64,000 nt of DNA, taken from NCBI RefSeq assembly GCF_010367435.1, contig NZ_WJWY01000006.1, positions 28,621-92,620 of the forward strand, read 5' to 3'. Every line of letters begins with the position of its first letter. The first letter of the stretch is position 1. A program made the translations under genes and the position numbers. This document shows, one piece after another, positions 16,663 to 26,297 of the stretch. The notes beneath the pieces were generated by a model, which was not told where the DNA came from, ran no database searches, and saw only the letters and a list, made by a program, of their open reading frames with translations. This DNA comes from Fusobacterium sp. IOR10 (GTDB lineage: Bacteria; Fusobacteriota; Fusobacteriia; Fusobacteriales; Fusobacteriaceae).

Positions 16663-19224
16663 CTAGATACTTTTAAAATGAATTTTTCCATCAATTAATT
16701 CAACTGATATTGTATCCTTTTCTTTGATTTTTCCAGATAAAATCTCTTTAGCTAAATCAGTTTCAATGGATTTTTGAATAAATCTACCTAAAGGTCTAGC
16801 TCCATAATGTGGATCGTAGGAATTTGTAGCTAAATAATCAACTACAGAATCTGTAAATTTAACTTTAATATATTTATCTTTTAATTTTTCTTCTGTTTCT
16901 TTAAGTAAAGATTTAACAATTCTTCTAATAGATTCAAAATCAAGGCTCTTAAACATAATAATGTCATCTATTCTGTTTAAGAATTCAGGTTTAAAGGATT
17001 GTTTCATTAGTTCATTTATTTTTTTCCTAGTTTCTTCATTTAAATTAGGATCTTCCAAAATAAAATTACTTCCTAGGTTAGAAGTCATTATAATTAATGT
17101 GTTTTTAAAGTCAACAACTTTTCCCTTTCCATCTGTTAATCTACCATCATCTAGAATTTGAAGGAAGGTATTAAATACATCTGGATGAGCCTTTTCAATT
17201 TCATCAAATAAAATTACAGAATAAGGTTTTCTTCTAACTGCCTCTGTAAGTTGTCCCCCTTCTTCATATCCAACATATCCTGGAGGTGCACCAATAAGTC
17301 TAGTTACTGAGAATTTTTCCATATACTCACTCATATCAATTCTTATCATATTATTTTCATCATCAAATAAATTATAAGCTAGAGATTTAGCAAGATAAGT
17401 TTTTCCTACCCCAGTAGGTCCTAAAAATATAAAGGATCCAATTGGTTTGTTTTTATCCTTTAGTCCTGCCCTTGCTCTTAAAATAGTATTAGAAACTAAA
17501 CCTACAGCTTCCTCTTGTCCAATTACTCTACTATTTAAAGATTTTTCAAGGTTCAAGATTTTTTCCTTTTCACTTTCAATTAGTTTATTCAAAGGAACAC
17601 CTGTCCATTTGGAAACTATATCTGCAATTTCAGCTTCATTAACTTCTAGTTTTAATAGGGCGTGGTCAAATTTATTGTCAGTTATTTCTTGTTGTTTCTT
17701 TAGTTCTTTTTCTAAGTTAGCTAATTTTCCATATTTTAATTCAGCTAATTTATTTAAATCATAATCTCTTTCTGCTTTTTCAATTTCAAGTTTAGTTTTG
17801 TCTATATCTGATTTTAACTCCTTAACTTTTCCAACTTCTTGTTTTTCAACATCCCATTGAGATTTTAATATATTTTTCTTAGAGTTTATTTCAGATAATT
17901 CCTTTTCTAAAATTTGTAATCTTTCCTTAGATGCGTCATCTTTTTCTTTCTTTAGAGCTTGTTTTTCAATTTCAAGTTGCATTGATTTTCTTGTAAGCTC
18001 ATCTAATTCGCTAGGCATTGAATCAATTTCAGTTCTTACCATTGCAGCAGCTTCATCTACTAAATCAATTGCTTTATCTGGTAAAAATCTATCACTTATG
18101 TATCTGTCACTTAAAACAGCTGCAGAAACTATAGCACTATCACTAATTCTAATTCCATGATATACTTCATATTTTTCCTTAAGTCCCCTTAAAACAGAAA
18201 TAGTATCTTCAACACTTGGTTCATCTATTAAAACTGTTTGGAATCTTCTTTCAAGGGCAGGATCTTTTTCAATATATTTTCTATATTCATCTATTGTAGT
18301 AGCACCAATTATTCTAACTTCTCCCCTTGCAAGCATTGGTTTTAAAAGATTTCCAGCATCCATAGCTCCATCTGTTTTACCTGCTCCAACTATAGTATGA
18401 ATTTCATCAATGAATAAAAGTATTTTCCCTTCAGAAGATTCAACTTCCTTTAAAACTGCTTTTAATCTTTCCTCAAATTCACCTCTAAATTTAGCTCCTG
18501 CAATTAAAGACCCCATATCAAGGGAAAATATCTTTTTATTTTTAAGGCTTTCTGGAACATCTCCATTAAGGATTCTTTGTGCTAGTCCCTCTGCTATTGC
18601 AGTTTTACCAACACCTGGTTCCCCTATTAAAATAGGATTATTTTTAGTTCTTCTTGAAATAATTTGAATAGTTCTTCTTATTTCTGCATCTCTACCAATA
18701 ATAGGGTCAATTTTACCCTCTCTAGCTAATTCTACTAAATCCCTTGCATATTTTTGAAGTACTTCATATTTTTCCTCAGGATTTTGAGAATCAACCTTTT
18801 GATTTCCTCTAACTTCCTTTAATGCATCTTTAAATTCTTTAATTTTTATTCCAGATTTTGTAAGTATCTTACAATTTTCAAGTAAGGCTATGAAAATATG
18901 CTCCACACTTATATATGTATCTTCCATCTTATTCATTTCTTTTTCCGCTTGAATAATTATTTTGTTACTGTCATTATCAAGACCTATTTGGTTATTTCCC
19001 TCTACTGTTGCATAGGATCTTATTTCTGCTTCCAAAAGAGAAATAATGTTATTTAAATTTAATCCCATTTTCTCTATAATTCTTGGAATTAAACCTTCTT
19101 TATTCAAAAGTAATGCAAGGGCTATTATCTCTGGCTTAATACTTGATTGTTTATATTTTATAGCTAAGGCTCTCGCGTCATTTAAAGCTAGCATTGAATT
19201 TTCAGTAAACATATTTTGGTTCAT
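16663..19224 (-). CDS. clpB: ATP-dependent chaperone ClpB
   Basis: Hexameric disaggregase that works with the DnaK system to rescue aggregated proteins. All parts are present: the N-terminal Clp domain (about 1-145), AAA+ module 1 with Walker A GEPGVGKT near residue 200 and the pore [17 protein letters not shown] segment (here [16 protein letters not shown]), the long coiled-coil middle domain (about 400-520) that defines ClpB, and AAA+ module 2 with GPTGVGKT near 595. The length of 853 residues is standard. The start has a GGAGGGG site. Regulation is visible: a CIRCE element at 19248-19274 just downstream of a near-consensus sigma70 promoter. Confidence 0.97.
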   Translation of the reverse strand: MNQNMFTENSMLALNDARALAIKYKQSSIKPEIIALALLLNKEGLIPRIIEKMGLNLNNIISLLEAEIRSYATVEGNNQIGLDNDSNKIIIQAEKEMNKMEDTYISVEHIFIALLENCKILTKSGIKIKEFKDALKEVRGNQKVDSQNPEEKYEVLQKYARDLVELAREGKIDPIIGRDAEIRRTIQIISRRTKNNPILIGEPGVGKTAIAEGLAQRILNGDVPESLKNKKIFSLDMGSLIAGAKFRGEFEERLKAVLKEVESSEGKILLFIDEIHTIVGAGKTDGAMDAGNLLKPMLARGEVRIIGATTIDEYRKYIEKDPALERRFQTVLIDEPSVEDTISVLRGLKEKYEVYHGIRISDSAIVSAAVLSDRYISDRFLPDKAIDLVDEAAAMVRTEIDSMPSELDELTRKSMQLEIEKQALKKEKDDASKERLQILEKELSEINSKKNILKSQWDVEKQEVGKVKELKSDIDKTKLEIEKAERDYDLNKLAELKYGKLANLEKELKKQQEITDNKFDHALLKLEVNEAEIADIVSKWTGVPLNKLIESEKEKILNLEKSLNSRVIGQEEAVGLVSNTILRARAGLKDKNKPIGSFIFLGPTGVGKTYLAKSLAYNLFDDENNMIRIDMSEYMEKFSVTRLIGAPPGYVGYEEGGQLTEAVRRKPYSVILFDEIEKAHPDVFNTFLQILDDGRLTDGKGKVVDFKNTLIIMTSNLGSNFILEDPNLNEETRKKINELMKQSFKPEFLNRIDDIIMFKSLDFESIRRIVKSLLKETEEKLKDKYIKVKFTDSVVDYLATNSYDPHYGARPLGRFIQKSIETDLAKEILSGKIKEKDTISVELIDGKIHFKSI

Positions 19225-19247
19225 ATAAATCCCCTCCTTTTAGCTTT

Positions 19248-19274
19248 TTAGCACTCTATACATGTGACTGCTAA
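19248..19274 (-). promoter_or_regulatory. CIRCE element (HrcA operator) of clpB
   Basis: The plus strand reads TTAGCACTC-N9-GACTGCTAA, matching the CIRCE consensus TTAGCACTC-N9-GAGTGCTAA at 17 of 18 arm positions. It lies between the -10 element (19282-19287) and the clpB start, where HrcA would block transcription until heat or protein stress. The hrcA gene is not in this window. Confidence 0.93.
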
Positions 19275-19281
19275 CAAATAA

Positions 19282-19310
19282 ATAATACCCCTTTTTCACT
19301 ATATTGTCAA
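19282..19310 (-). promoter_or_regulatory. Sigma70-type promoter of clpB
   Basis: On the minus strand: TTGACA (19305-19310), a 17-nt spacer, and TATTAT (19282-19287). The transcript should begin within or next to the CIRCE element, so the operator overlaps the start site. Confidence 0.85.
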
Positions 19311-19451
19311 GAGGTTTATTTATAAAGTTCATAAATTTCATATTTGAAAAAGGCTCAAAATAAATAATAAATTTTTATAAAAATTATTGATTTATTATTT
19401 AAAATATGAAATAATATTAGAACAAGATAAAATAAGGATAAGGAGATAAAT

Positions 19452-19943
19452 ATGGGATTTTTAAATATGTTCAAAGGGAAAAAGAAACACAATATAATTG
19501 AAATTTTTTCACCACTTAATGGAAAGGTTATAACTTTAGAAGAAGTACCAGATGAAGCCTTTTCTCAAAAAATGATTGGTGATGGTTGCGCAATAGATCC
19601 AACAGAGGGAGCTATTTATTCACCAATTGACGCACAAATAGATATTTTCGATACTAATCATGCAATTAGTTTTGAAACTAAAGATGAATTGGAAATGATA
19701 GTTCACTTTGGTATTGATACTGTTAAACTAAATAGTGAAGGTTTAAAAAGAGTTAGTACTTCTGATAAAGTTTCTGTGGGAGATAAATTAATAGAATACG
19801 ATTTAGATTTTATTAAAAAAAATGCAAAGTCAACAAAAACCCCAATAATAATTACAAGTATGGATATAGTTGAAAATATTGAAGTAGTTGCAAAGGGAAA
19901 TGTTAAAGTTGGAGACCTTTTAATGAAAATAACTTTAAAGTAA
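19452..19943 (+). CDS. crr: PTS glucose-type IIA component (EIIA-Glc)
   Basis: Cytoplasmic phosphocarrier of the sugar phosphotransferase system: takes phosphate from HPr and passes it to a IIB domain. The 163-residue protein has both active-site histidines, H70 in DTNHAISF and H85 in IVHFGIDTV, where H85 is the phosphorylated one. The usual late segment ITSMDIVENIEVVAKGNVKVGD is split across its C-terminal strands. It stands alone, without IIB or IIC domains nearby, so it likely serves several permeases and may act in regulation. It is a single-gene unit with a strong terminator at 19957. Confidence 0.92.
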   Translation: MGFLNMFKGKKKHNIIEIFSPLNGKVITLEEVPDEAFSQKMIGDGCAIDPTEGAIYSPIDAQIDIFDTNHAISFETKDELEMIVHFGIDTVKLNSEGLKRVSTSDKVSVGDKLIEYDLDFIKKNAKSTKTPIIITSMDIVENIEVVAKGNVKVGDLLMKITLK

Positions 19944-19956
19944 TCACTATTAATTT

Positions 19957-19992
19957 AAAAGTAGCAGAAATTGTATTTCTGCTACTTTTTTT
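19957..19992 (+). terminator. Intrinsic terminator after crr
   Basis: A perfect 15-bp stem (19957-19971 with 19975-19989) with a three-base loop is followed by T residues. It lies 13 nt after the crr stop. The acylphosphatase start follows at once, so that gene depends on read-through or its own promoter. Confidence 0.85.
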
Positions 19993-20009
19993 ATAAAAGG
20001 GAGATGAAT

Positions 20010-20279
20010 ATGAAAACTTATAAATATATAGTAAGGGGAAGAGTTCAAGGGGTAGGATATAGATTCTATGTTGGATTGAGATTGAAAAAACTAGGAGCAA
20101 GGGGATATGTTAAAAACCTAAGTAATAAAGATGTTGAAATTATTCTTCAAATAGAAGGAGAAAATCTTCTCACTGCTGAAAAATATATAAAGAATGGTTC
20201 TCCCATTGGGAAAGTTCACGAAATAAAAAAGAGCATTCTTCAAATGGAAGAATACCCTAGTTTTAATTTAAAATATTAG
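20010..20279 (+). CDS. acyP: Acylphosphatase
   Basis: Hydrolyses acyl phosphates such as acetyl phosphate or carbamoyl phosphate. The 89-residue length is typical. The signature GRVQGVGYRFYV (10-21) carries the catalytic arginine R18, and N36 in GYVKNLSNKDVEI is the second catalytic residue. The usual G after ND in the family is K-D here, a mild deviation. The ATG at 20010 lies six bases after GGGAG; the ATG six bases earlier is too close to the site. It converges on gshF with a gap of three bases between stop codons. Confidence 0.92.
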   Translation: MKTYKYIVRGRVQGVGYRFYVGLRLKKLGARGYVKNLSNKDVEIILQIEGENLLTAEKYIKNGSPIGKVHEIKKSILQMEEYPSFNLKY

Positions 20280-20282
20280 TTT

Positions 20283-22622
20283 TTAATAACCTAGAACATC
20301 TAATATTTTTTCACCTAAATGTCTGTTTTTACCTATATATGGATAGCAATGTATGTGGATCGCTGGATTAAAATTAATTTCTATAATACTGTAGTTTCCT
20401 TGTGGAACTGGATTTTTTAAATCCTTAATCATCATATCAACACCACAAATAGTTGCATTTGCAGATTTTGCAGCAGCTACAGCTATTTCTTTATATGAAT
20501 CAAAAATATCATCTGTATAATCAATACTGTCTCCTCCAGTACTAATGTTTGAATTTTCTCTTAAGTACACAATTTCTTCTTTTTTAGGGATATAATCAAA
20601 TGTTTTATTTTGATTTTTTAAAAATAGTTCTTCAGCTTCCCCTAATTTAATTTTTTCAAGGGGAGTTTTATAACCTTTCCCTCTTAAAGGATTTTTATTT
20701 TTTTCTTCAACTAATTCATAGATATTTGACTTACCATTTCCCTTAACATTTGCAGGAACCCTATGTAAAATTCCAGCAACTTCATCTCCAATTACAAAGA
20801 ATCTATATTCTTTTCCTGAAATAAATTCTTCAATTAAAATTGAAGAATCCTCTTTAAATGCTAAATCAATGGCTTTCTTATAATCTTCAAAATCATATTT
20901 ATCCTTAAAAATACTAATACCTAAACCAAAATTTGTAGATTTAGGTTTTACAACAATTGCACGCCCGTCATATTTATAAAAATCATTTATAGAAGTTTCT
21001 TTATCAGAATAATCAAGACCCCTTGGAACAGAGATTCCATTTTTTTCCAAAACTTTTTTAGTAACAACTTTATTTTCCATAATAAGCATTGTAATATATG
21101 AATCTAAAGAAGTTTTTGTAGCTTGCTTAACATATTCTTCGTGGGAATTTTTATTGAAATATATGAAATTTTCTCCTTCATCTAAAATTTCAAAGGTAAT
21201 TCCCCTTTTAATAGCTTCCTTTAATAAAATTTGACTGGAAAGTTCTAAATTTTCATATCCCTTTAGTGCAAAACTTTTATTTTCACTTTGAACTAAATAT
21301 TCCTTAGCCTTTTTCAAATGAAATTCTATGTATCCATTTTTTTCAACTTCCTTTAAAAGTTTATTAACATAAAGATTTTCTGGATTTTTAATTTTATTTT
21401 CTTGGAAGTTTAAAATTTCCTGATCATCCTCTGAAAACAAAGAGATTTCTTGTAAATTAGCCTTTAAATCTTCTATTATTTCAAGAGCATAATCTGTTAT
21501 TTTTATAGGATTATCCTTACAACAAGTAATTTCTAAGTTGGGATTTCTATCTTCATTTGCTATTAATTCTTGATTTTTTAAAAATCTATTATAATCATTT
21601 TCATTAAATTCATGATCCTCTTCTTTAATGGCAAAATATTTTACAAGTAAATGAATAAATTTTAAATCTTCTAAATTAACCCCAACTTGCGAAAATGGAT
21701 TTATATCAACAGTTCTTATTTCTAAATATTCTATTCCATCCTTTAAAAGAGAATCAAGAATATTCTTAGGATCCTTTGATTTCAATCTTATTGGACTATA
21801 ATATTCCCTAGCCCCATCAAGAATTTTTCCATCTATTAATCCTTTAATATCATTTACATAATTTTCAACAGAATCATGGGAAATGAAAAATTTATCTTTG
21901 TTTTTATAACCACATCTACCATTTCTAAATGAAAGAGTTCCATCAAAATAAAAGGAATTTTGATTTAATTTTTCCATATTTTCCATACAAGTTTTTCTAT
22001 ATGACTTGTGCACTGTTGAACTAGAACCTAAAAGATAAATAATAAGCCAACCATATTTAAAGAAATTTCTAGTTGTTTTAAGATAAAGCTCATCTTTAAA
22101 ATCCTTTAAAGATAGGTCACTTTTGGATTTTTCATGCAAAAGATTTATAAAATCCTTTGAAAATGAAAAATTATAATGTATTCCTGATATTAATTGAATT
22201 TTCTTTCCATATTTTTTAGCCAGTTGATTCCTATATTCTTCAGATTTTTTCCCCTCTTCCCCTTGAAATCTAGCAATTGGAATCTTTTCTTCCTCTGGAA
22301 TAATACAAGGTATACTTTGAGGCCAAAGGTATTCATTAGTTAAATTAGTTGAAACAATATCATTTAAATTTTTTAGAAAATCATATGTTTTCTCTATGTT
22401 TTTAAAAGCAGGTGTTATCATTTCTATTTGACTTTCTGAAAAATCAACTGTTATATAGGGATTATTAATTTTATTTCCAAATACTTTTGGAAAATCAGTT
22501 AAGGCTAAATTCCCTGTTAAATCAGTTCTTAAATTTTCCTTTTCTATACCAAAGTTTCCTTGGTTAAAAAAATTAGATAAATTATTTTCCTTAATAATTT
22601 CTTTAAAATTTATTTTGTTCAT
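20283..22622 (-). CDS. gshF: Bifunctional glutamate-cysteine ligase / glutathione synthetase (GshF)
   Basis: Makes glutathione in one polypeptide. The first about 440 residues form a gammaproteobacterial-type glutamate-cysteine ligase (GNFGIEKENLRTDLTGNLA near the start; SGIHYNFSFS). From about residue 480 on there is an ATP-grasp domain that adds glycine (VVTKKVLEKNGI, IVVKPKSTNFGLGI, FVIGDEVAGILHRVPANV, IIEINFNPAIHIHCYP). The ATG at 22622 is used because GGAGG lies nine bases before it. It overlaps the 3' end of the upstream MATE gene by 20 nt, so translation is probably coupled. Together the MATE-MATE-gshF operon suggests a stress or export role for glutathione. Confidence 0.94.
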   Translation of the reverse strand: MNKINFKEIIKENNLSNFFNQGNFGIEKENLRTDLTGNLALTDFPKVFGNKINNPYITVDFSESQIEMITPAFKNIEKTYDFLKNLNDIVSTNLTNEYLWPQSIPCIIPEEEKIPIARFQGEEGKKSEEYRNQLAKKYGKKIQLISGIHYNFSFSKDFINLLHEKSKSDLSLKDFKDELYLKTTRNFFKYGWLIIYLLGSSSTVHKSYRKTCMENMEKLNQNSFYFDGTLSFRNGRCGYKNKDKFFISHDSVENYVNDIKGLIDGKILDGAREYYSPIRLKSKDPKNILDSLLKDGIEYLEIRTVDINPFSQVGVNLEDLKFIHLLVKYFAIKEEDHEFNENDYNRFLKNQELIANEDRNPNLEITCCKDNPIKITDYALEIIEDLKANLQEISLFSEDDQEILNFQENKIKNPENLYVNKLLKEVEKNGYIEFHLKKAKEYLVQSENKSFALKGYENLELSSQILLKEAIKRGITFEILDEGENFIYFNKNSHEEYVKQATKTSLDSYITMLIMENKVVTKKVLEKNGISVPRGLDYSDKETSINDFYKYDGRAIVVKPKSTNFGLGISIFKDKYDFEDYKKAIDLAFKEDSSILIEEFISGKEYRFFVIGDEVAGILHRVPANVKGNGKSNIYELVEEKNKNPLRGKGYKTPLEKIKLGEAEELFLKNQNKTFDYIPKKEEIVYLRENSNISTGGDSIDYTDDIFDSYKEIAVAAAKSANATICGVDMMIKDLKNPVPQGNYSIIEINFNPAIHIHCYPYIGKNRHLGEKILDVLGY

Positions 22623-23952
22623 AAATTCCTCCATTTTGTTTTATTAAACTTTTTAATTTAAAAGTAAAAGCTGTAGGTGTAATTAACCCCTTTGCTAACA
22701 TTGAAAAACTAATAGCCATCCAAACCCCTTTAATTCCATATATAGATGACAAATAATATGCAACTGGAATTCTTGCTCCTGTAAAAATAATACTTACAGA
22801 GGATGGTATATTAGGAGACCCTATTCCGTGGAAAGAAGCGCTTGAAATTATTTCAATACACATAAATATTTGAGTGTAACCTAATATAGTCAAATAATCT
22901 CTTCCTATTTCTATTGTTTTAGGATCATTTATAAATAACATCATTAAATTTTCAGGGAAAAACACAAATAAAATAGATGTAAATAATCCAAAGGCAATAG
23001 CTAGGGATCTAGCTATTTTAAATCCTTCCTTTATTCTAAGTAATTGCTTAGCACCAAAATTTTGTCCAACAAAGGCAGACATTGCTCCGTATAATCCTCC
23101 TGCTGTAAGGTAGGAAATGGATTCTATTTGTAATCCTATTCTCTGTGCTGCAATAGCATCAGAACCAAAATTAGAAACTATTTTTCCAAGTACAATACTG
23201 ATACCTGTAAATATAATTCTCTGAATTCCTCCAGGAAGACCTAATTTAAAAATATTTTTTATTTTATCCAAATAAACTTTAAAAAGAGAAGATAGTACAA
23301 AATATTTTCTTGAAACAATTATATATAGTATAGTTGTAAAACATTGGGATAATAAAGTTGCTATTGCTGCACCTGTTACCTTGTAATCCAAAAGAAATAT
23401 AAAAATTGGATCTAAAAGTATATTTAATAAAAGTCCAATGGCGCTTATTTTAAAGGGAAGTTTAGTTTCCCCAAAACTATTTAATATTCTCATAAAAAGC
23501 ATGTTCTCAAATAAGAAAACTAATCCAAATCCTGCTATAACTAAATATGCAATGGCATCCATTTCAATTTGTACATCAGTTAAATTAAAATATCCAATTA
23601 GAGGAACTCTTAATAAATATAATAAAATAAAGTATATAATGGAAATTACTATATTAACAGTAAAAGCTGAATTAATATATTCATGTAAATCCTTTTTATT
23701 TTGTGAACCAATACAATGGGCTGCTTTAATACCTCCCCCCATGACAATAATAGAGTTTATAGCATAACCCATACCTATGTAAAAGGAAGCTGTTCCTATT
23801 GAGGCTACAGCGCTGCTTCCAAGTTTACCAATCCACATCATATCCACAAGACCATATGTCATCTGTAAAAATGAAGTTCCTATAATTGGTAAAGCCAAAG
23901 AAATAAGAATCTTTAAAATATTTCCATCTGTTAAATTTTTACCTTTAATCAC
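22603..23952 (-). CDS. MATE family efflux transporter (operon with gshF)
   Basis: A 449-residue, twelve-helix MATE protein. It has the NorM/DinF-like opening ILKILISLALPIIGTSFLQMTYGLVDMMWIG and the second-half repeat GLPGGIQRIIFTGISI. It overlaps its upstream neighbour, another MATE gene, by four bases (ATGA) and the downstream gshF by 20 nt, so the three genes are one translationally coupled operon. Substrate not known; the coupling to GshF makes export of a glutathione-linked or thiol-reactive compound an attractive but untested idea. Confidence 0.9.
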   Translation of the reverse strand: MIKGKNLTDGNILKILISLALPIIGTSFLQMTYGLVDMMWIGKLGSSAVASIGTASFYIGMGYAINSIIVMGGGIKAAHCIGSQNKKDLHEYINSAFTVNIVISIIYFILLYLLRVPLIGYFNLTDVQIEMDAIAYLVIAGFGLVFLFENMLFMRILNSFGETKLPFKISAIGLLLNILLDPIFIFLLDYKVTGAAIATLLSQCFTTILYIIVSRKYFVLSSLFKVYLDKIKNIFKLGLPGGIQRIIFTGISIVLGKIVSNFGSDAIAAQRIGLQIESISYLTAGGLYGAMSAFVGQNFGAKQLLRIKEGFKIARSLAIAFGLFTSILFVFFPENLMMLFINDPKTIEIGRDYLTILGYTQIFMCIEIISSASFHGIGSPNIPSSVSIIFTGARIPVAYYLSSIYGIKGVWMAISFSMLAKGLITPTAFTFKLKSLIKQNGGIYEQNKF

Positions 23953-25307
23953 TTTTTCTCTCCTAATAATATTTTTTTTAAAGTATATTCACTATAAAAA
24001 TAAGTTAATATAACTGCTAGCCAATTAACAATAACAATTCCAATCCAAATACCTGTGATTCCCAAATCAAATATATTTGTAAAGACATTGAATAAAATAA
24101 AAGGCATGATAATTTGTCTAAATAATCCTATAAAAACAGACCAATTAGGTTTTTTGATTCCTTGTAAAACGCTTAAATACAATCCCAAAATTATATATGT
24201 AGGTAGGGCAAAAATTTCTATTTTTAAATAATTTGTCCCAGCTGTTACAACATTAATATCTGAGGCAAATACTCCAATTAATGAAGATATAAAAGGATAT
24301 ATAATTATTCCTCCTACAATGATAAATCCCACTCCAATTAAAAGAATTTTATTTTTAACTTCAATAACCCTAGAAAATATTTTTCCTCCAAAATTTTGTC
24401 CAACAATTGTAATTCCTGCAATATTCAATCCCATTGTTGGTAGTAAAATCAACTGTTCAACCCTCATAGCAGAACCAAAGGCAGCTATAGTAACTGGACC
24501 AGGAGCAATTTTTAATATAAAATAATTAATTACAAAAACTCCAAGGGCAGTGGTTGCTGTAGTTAAAGTAGAGGGAATTCCTTGTTCTAATAATTCTAGC
24601 ATAGTTTTAATTCTTAAATTACATCTTTTAAATATATGAATTTTAAAAACATGATTTTTATATAATCTATTGGCTAAATAAAAAGTTCCAGTGATTTGAA
24701 CAAAAATAGTCGCAAGGGCAACTCCCATTATTCCAAACTTAGGAAAACCAAACCAACCCATTATAAACAATGGATCAAGTATTATATTTAAAAAGAACCC
24801 TATAATTAAAAAATTTCTATAGGATTTAGTATCTCCATAGGAAGTTAGTAGGGCATTTAATATTGAATTAAGTATAAAAAATACAGAACCTAGAAATATC
24901 ACATTCATGTATTTTACACCATATTCCAATTCAAGTCCACTAGCACCTGAAAATTTAAATAAAAAAGGAATAAAAGTTTTCATGGAAAAAACCAAAATTA
25001 AACTTGATATGATACCTATGAACATTGAATTTAAAGCTAGGGAATGATAATTATCTATGTCATTTTCCCCAAGGGAAATAGAGGTTAAAGCAGTGGTACC
25101 ATTTCCTATTCCTGTACTTATTGCAATTATTATAAAGTAAATTGGAAAACCTATTGTAATACCTGCTAGGGCCTCTGTTCCTAGAATTTTTCCTGCAAAA
25201 TAAGTATCAACAACATTATAAAAAGTATTAAAAACTAAACCTGTACTTGCAGGTATAGCTATATTTTTAATTAATTTAAAAATTGAATCCTCAGTTAAAT
25301 TATTCAT
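23949..25307 (-). CDS. MATE family efflux transporter (first gene of the gshF operon)
   Basis: A 452-residue MATE protein with opening FKLIKNIAIPASTGLVFNTF and VVDTYFAGKILG, and mid-protein LLEQGIPSTLTTATTALGVF. It belongs to a different subgroup from the next gene, so the pair is not a recent duplication; they may act together or on different compounds. It is the first gene of the MATE-MATE-gshF operon, downstream of a palindromic operator and sigma70 promoter at 25321-25355. Confidence 0.9.
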   Translation of the reverse strand: MNNLTEDSIFKLIKNIAIPASTGLVFNTFYNVVDTYFAGKILGTEALAGITIGFPIYFIIIAISTGIGNGTTALTSISLGENDIDNYHSLALNSMFIGIISSLILVFSMKTFIPFLFKFSGASGLELEYGVKYMNVIFLGSVFFILNSILNALLTSYGDTKSYRNFLIIGFFLNIILDPLFIMGWFGFPKFGIMGVALATIFVQITGTFYLANRLYKNHVFKIHIFKRCNLRIKTMLELLEQGIPSTLTTATTALGVFVINYFILKIAPGPVTIAAFGSAMRVEQLILLPTMGLNIAGITIVGQNFGGKIFSRVIEVKNKILLIGVGFIIVGGIIIYPFISSLIGVFASDINVVTAGTNYLKIEIFALPTYIILGLYLSVLQGIKKPNWSVFIGLFRQIIMPFILFNVFTNIFDLGITGIWIGIVIVNWLAVILTYFYSEYTLKKILLGEKK

Positions 25308-25320
25308 AAAAATCCCCTCT

Positions 25321-25355
25321 TGTTATATTATAATATTATTATATAACATATTCAA
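25321..25355 (-). promoter_or_regulatory. Promoter and palindromic operator of the MATE-MATE-gshF operon
   Basis: On the minus strand: TTGAAT (25350-25355), a 17-nt spacer and TATAAT (25327-25332). Superimposed on it is a 28-bp near-perfect palindrome, 25321-25348, with outer arms TGTTATAT and ATATAACA and only one mismatched pair inside. The palindrome covers the -10 and spacer, the classic place for a repressor of TetR or MarR type. No such regulator gene is adjacent. Confidence 0.65.
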
Positions 25356-25435
25356 AGAAATGTGTCTATTTAATATTGTTTATAATGTTTTTATATGCTA
25401 CTATCTTTAGTATATTATTAAAGTAGGTGAAATTT

Positions 25436-26215
25436 ATGGAAACAATTTTCTTTGATTTTTCAATTGGTAAATTTTTATTTTTAAGTGTAGCTTGTTTCAT
25501 TGGAGCCTTTATAGATGCCATAGCTGGGGGAGGGGGAATAATAACTGTTCCTGCCTATATACTTTCAGGTATGCCAATACATTTTGCTCTGGGAACTAAT
25601 AAGTTTACTTCTGTTTTTTTAGGTTTAGGAAGTTCCCTTAAATATTTTTATTCTGGAAAAGTTAATTTTTCAATTATAAAATATACATCAGTTGCTGCTT
25701 TTTTTTCCTCTCTTCTTGGAGTTTATACAGTTAGTAAAATAGACGACAAGTTTTTAGAACCACTAGTTATGATTCTTTTAATCCTTCTTACTGTTTATGT
25801 AATTTTCAATAAAAGGCTTGGATTTGAAAATACATTTAAATATTTGGATATGAAAACTAATATTATTGGATTAATTGCAACCTTTATAATTAGTTTTTAC
25901 ATTGGATTTTTTGGACCTGGAGGAGGATCATTTTTATTATTTGCATATGTAAAAATCTATGGTTTTGATTTTATAAGTGCATCTGCAAATGTTAAAGCTA
26001 CAACTTTCTTTGCTGCTATTGCAGCAGTTCTTGGATTTATAATTTTAGGAAAGATTATATATATTTATGCTATTCCCTTAAGCTTTGTAATGTTTATAGG
26101 AGGGCAACTGGGAGCTAAGTTTGCTATAAAAAATGGTGCCTCTGTAGTTAGACCTGTATTTATAAGTATTTCAATTTTAACTGTTGGGAAAATGATATTT
26201 GATAAATTCATATAA
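25436..26215 (+). CDS. TSUP (TauE/SafE) family membrane transporter
   Basis: An eight-helix membrane protein of about 259 residues. The two repeats carry the family motifs: FIGAFIDAIAGGGGIITVPA near the N-terminus with GTNKFTSVFLGLGSSLKYF, and IGFFGPGGGSFLLFAYV with ANVKATTFFAAIAAVLGF in the second half. TauE/SafE proteins export sulfite, sulfonates or related organosulfur anions. The ATG at 25436 follows an AGGTGA site. It is divergent from the gshF operon and stands 82 nt upstream of the DUF523 gene on the same strand, which is of interest because that family can act on sulfur compounds. Confidence 0.88.
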   Translation: METIFFDFSIGKFLFLSVACFIGAFIDAIAGGGGIITVPAYILSGMPIHFALGTNKFTSVFLGLGSSLKYFYSGKVNFSIIKYTSVAAFFSSLLGVYTVSKIDDKFLEPLVMILLILLTVYVIFNKRLGFENTFKYLDMKTNIIGLIATFIISFYIGFFGPGGGSFLLFAYVKIYGFDFISASANVKATTFFAAIAAVLGFIILGKIIYIYAIPLSFVMFIGGQLGAKFAIKNGASVVRPVFISISILTVGKMIFDKFI

Positions 26216-26297
26216 AATTTGACTTTTAAAAAATTAGAAGGTAAGCTTATATTAAAGAAACTATAAGCATCCCATTTAATTTTTAGAAGGAGGAAAT

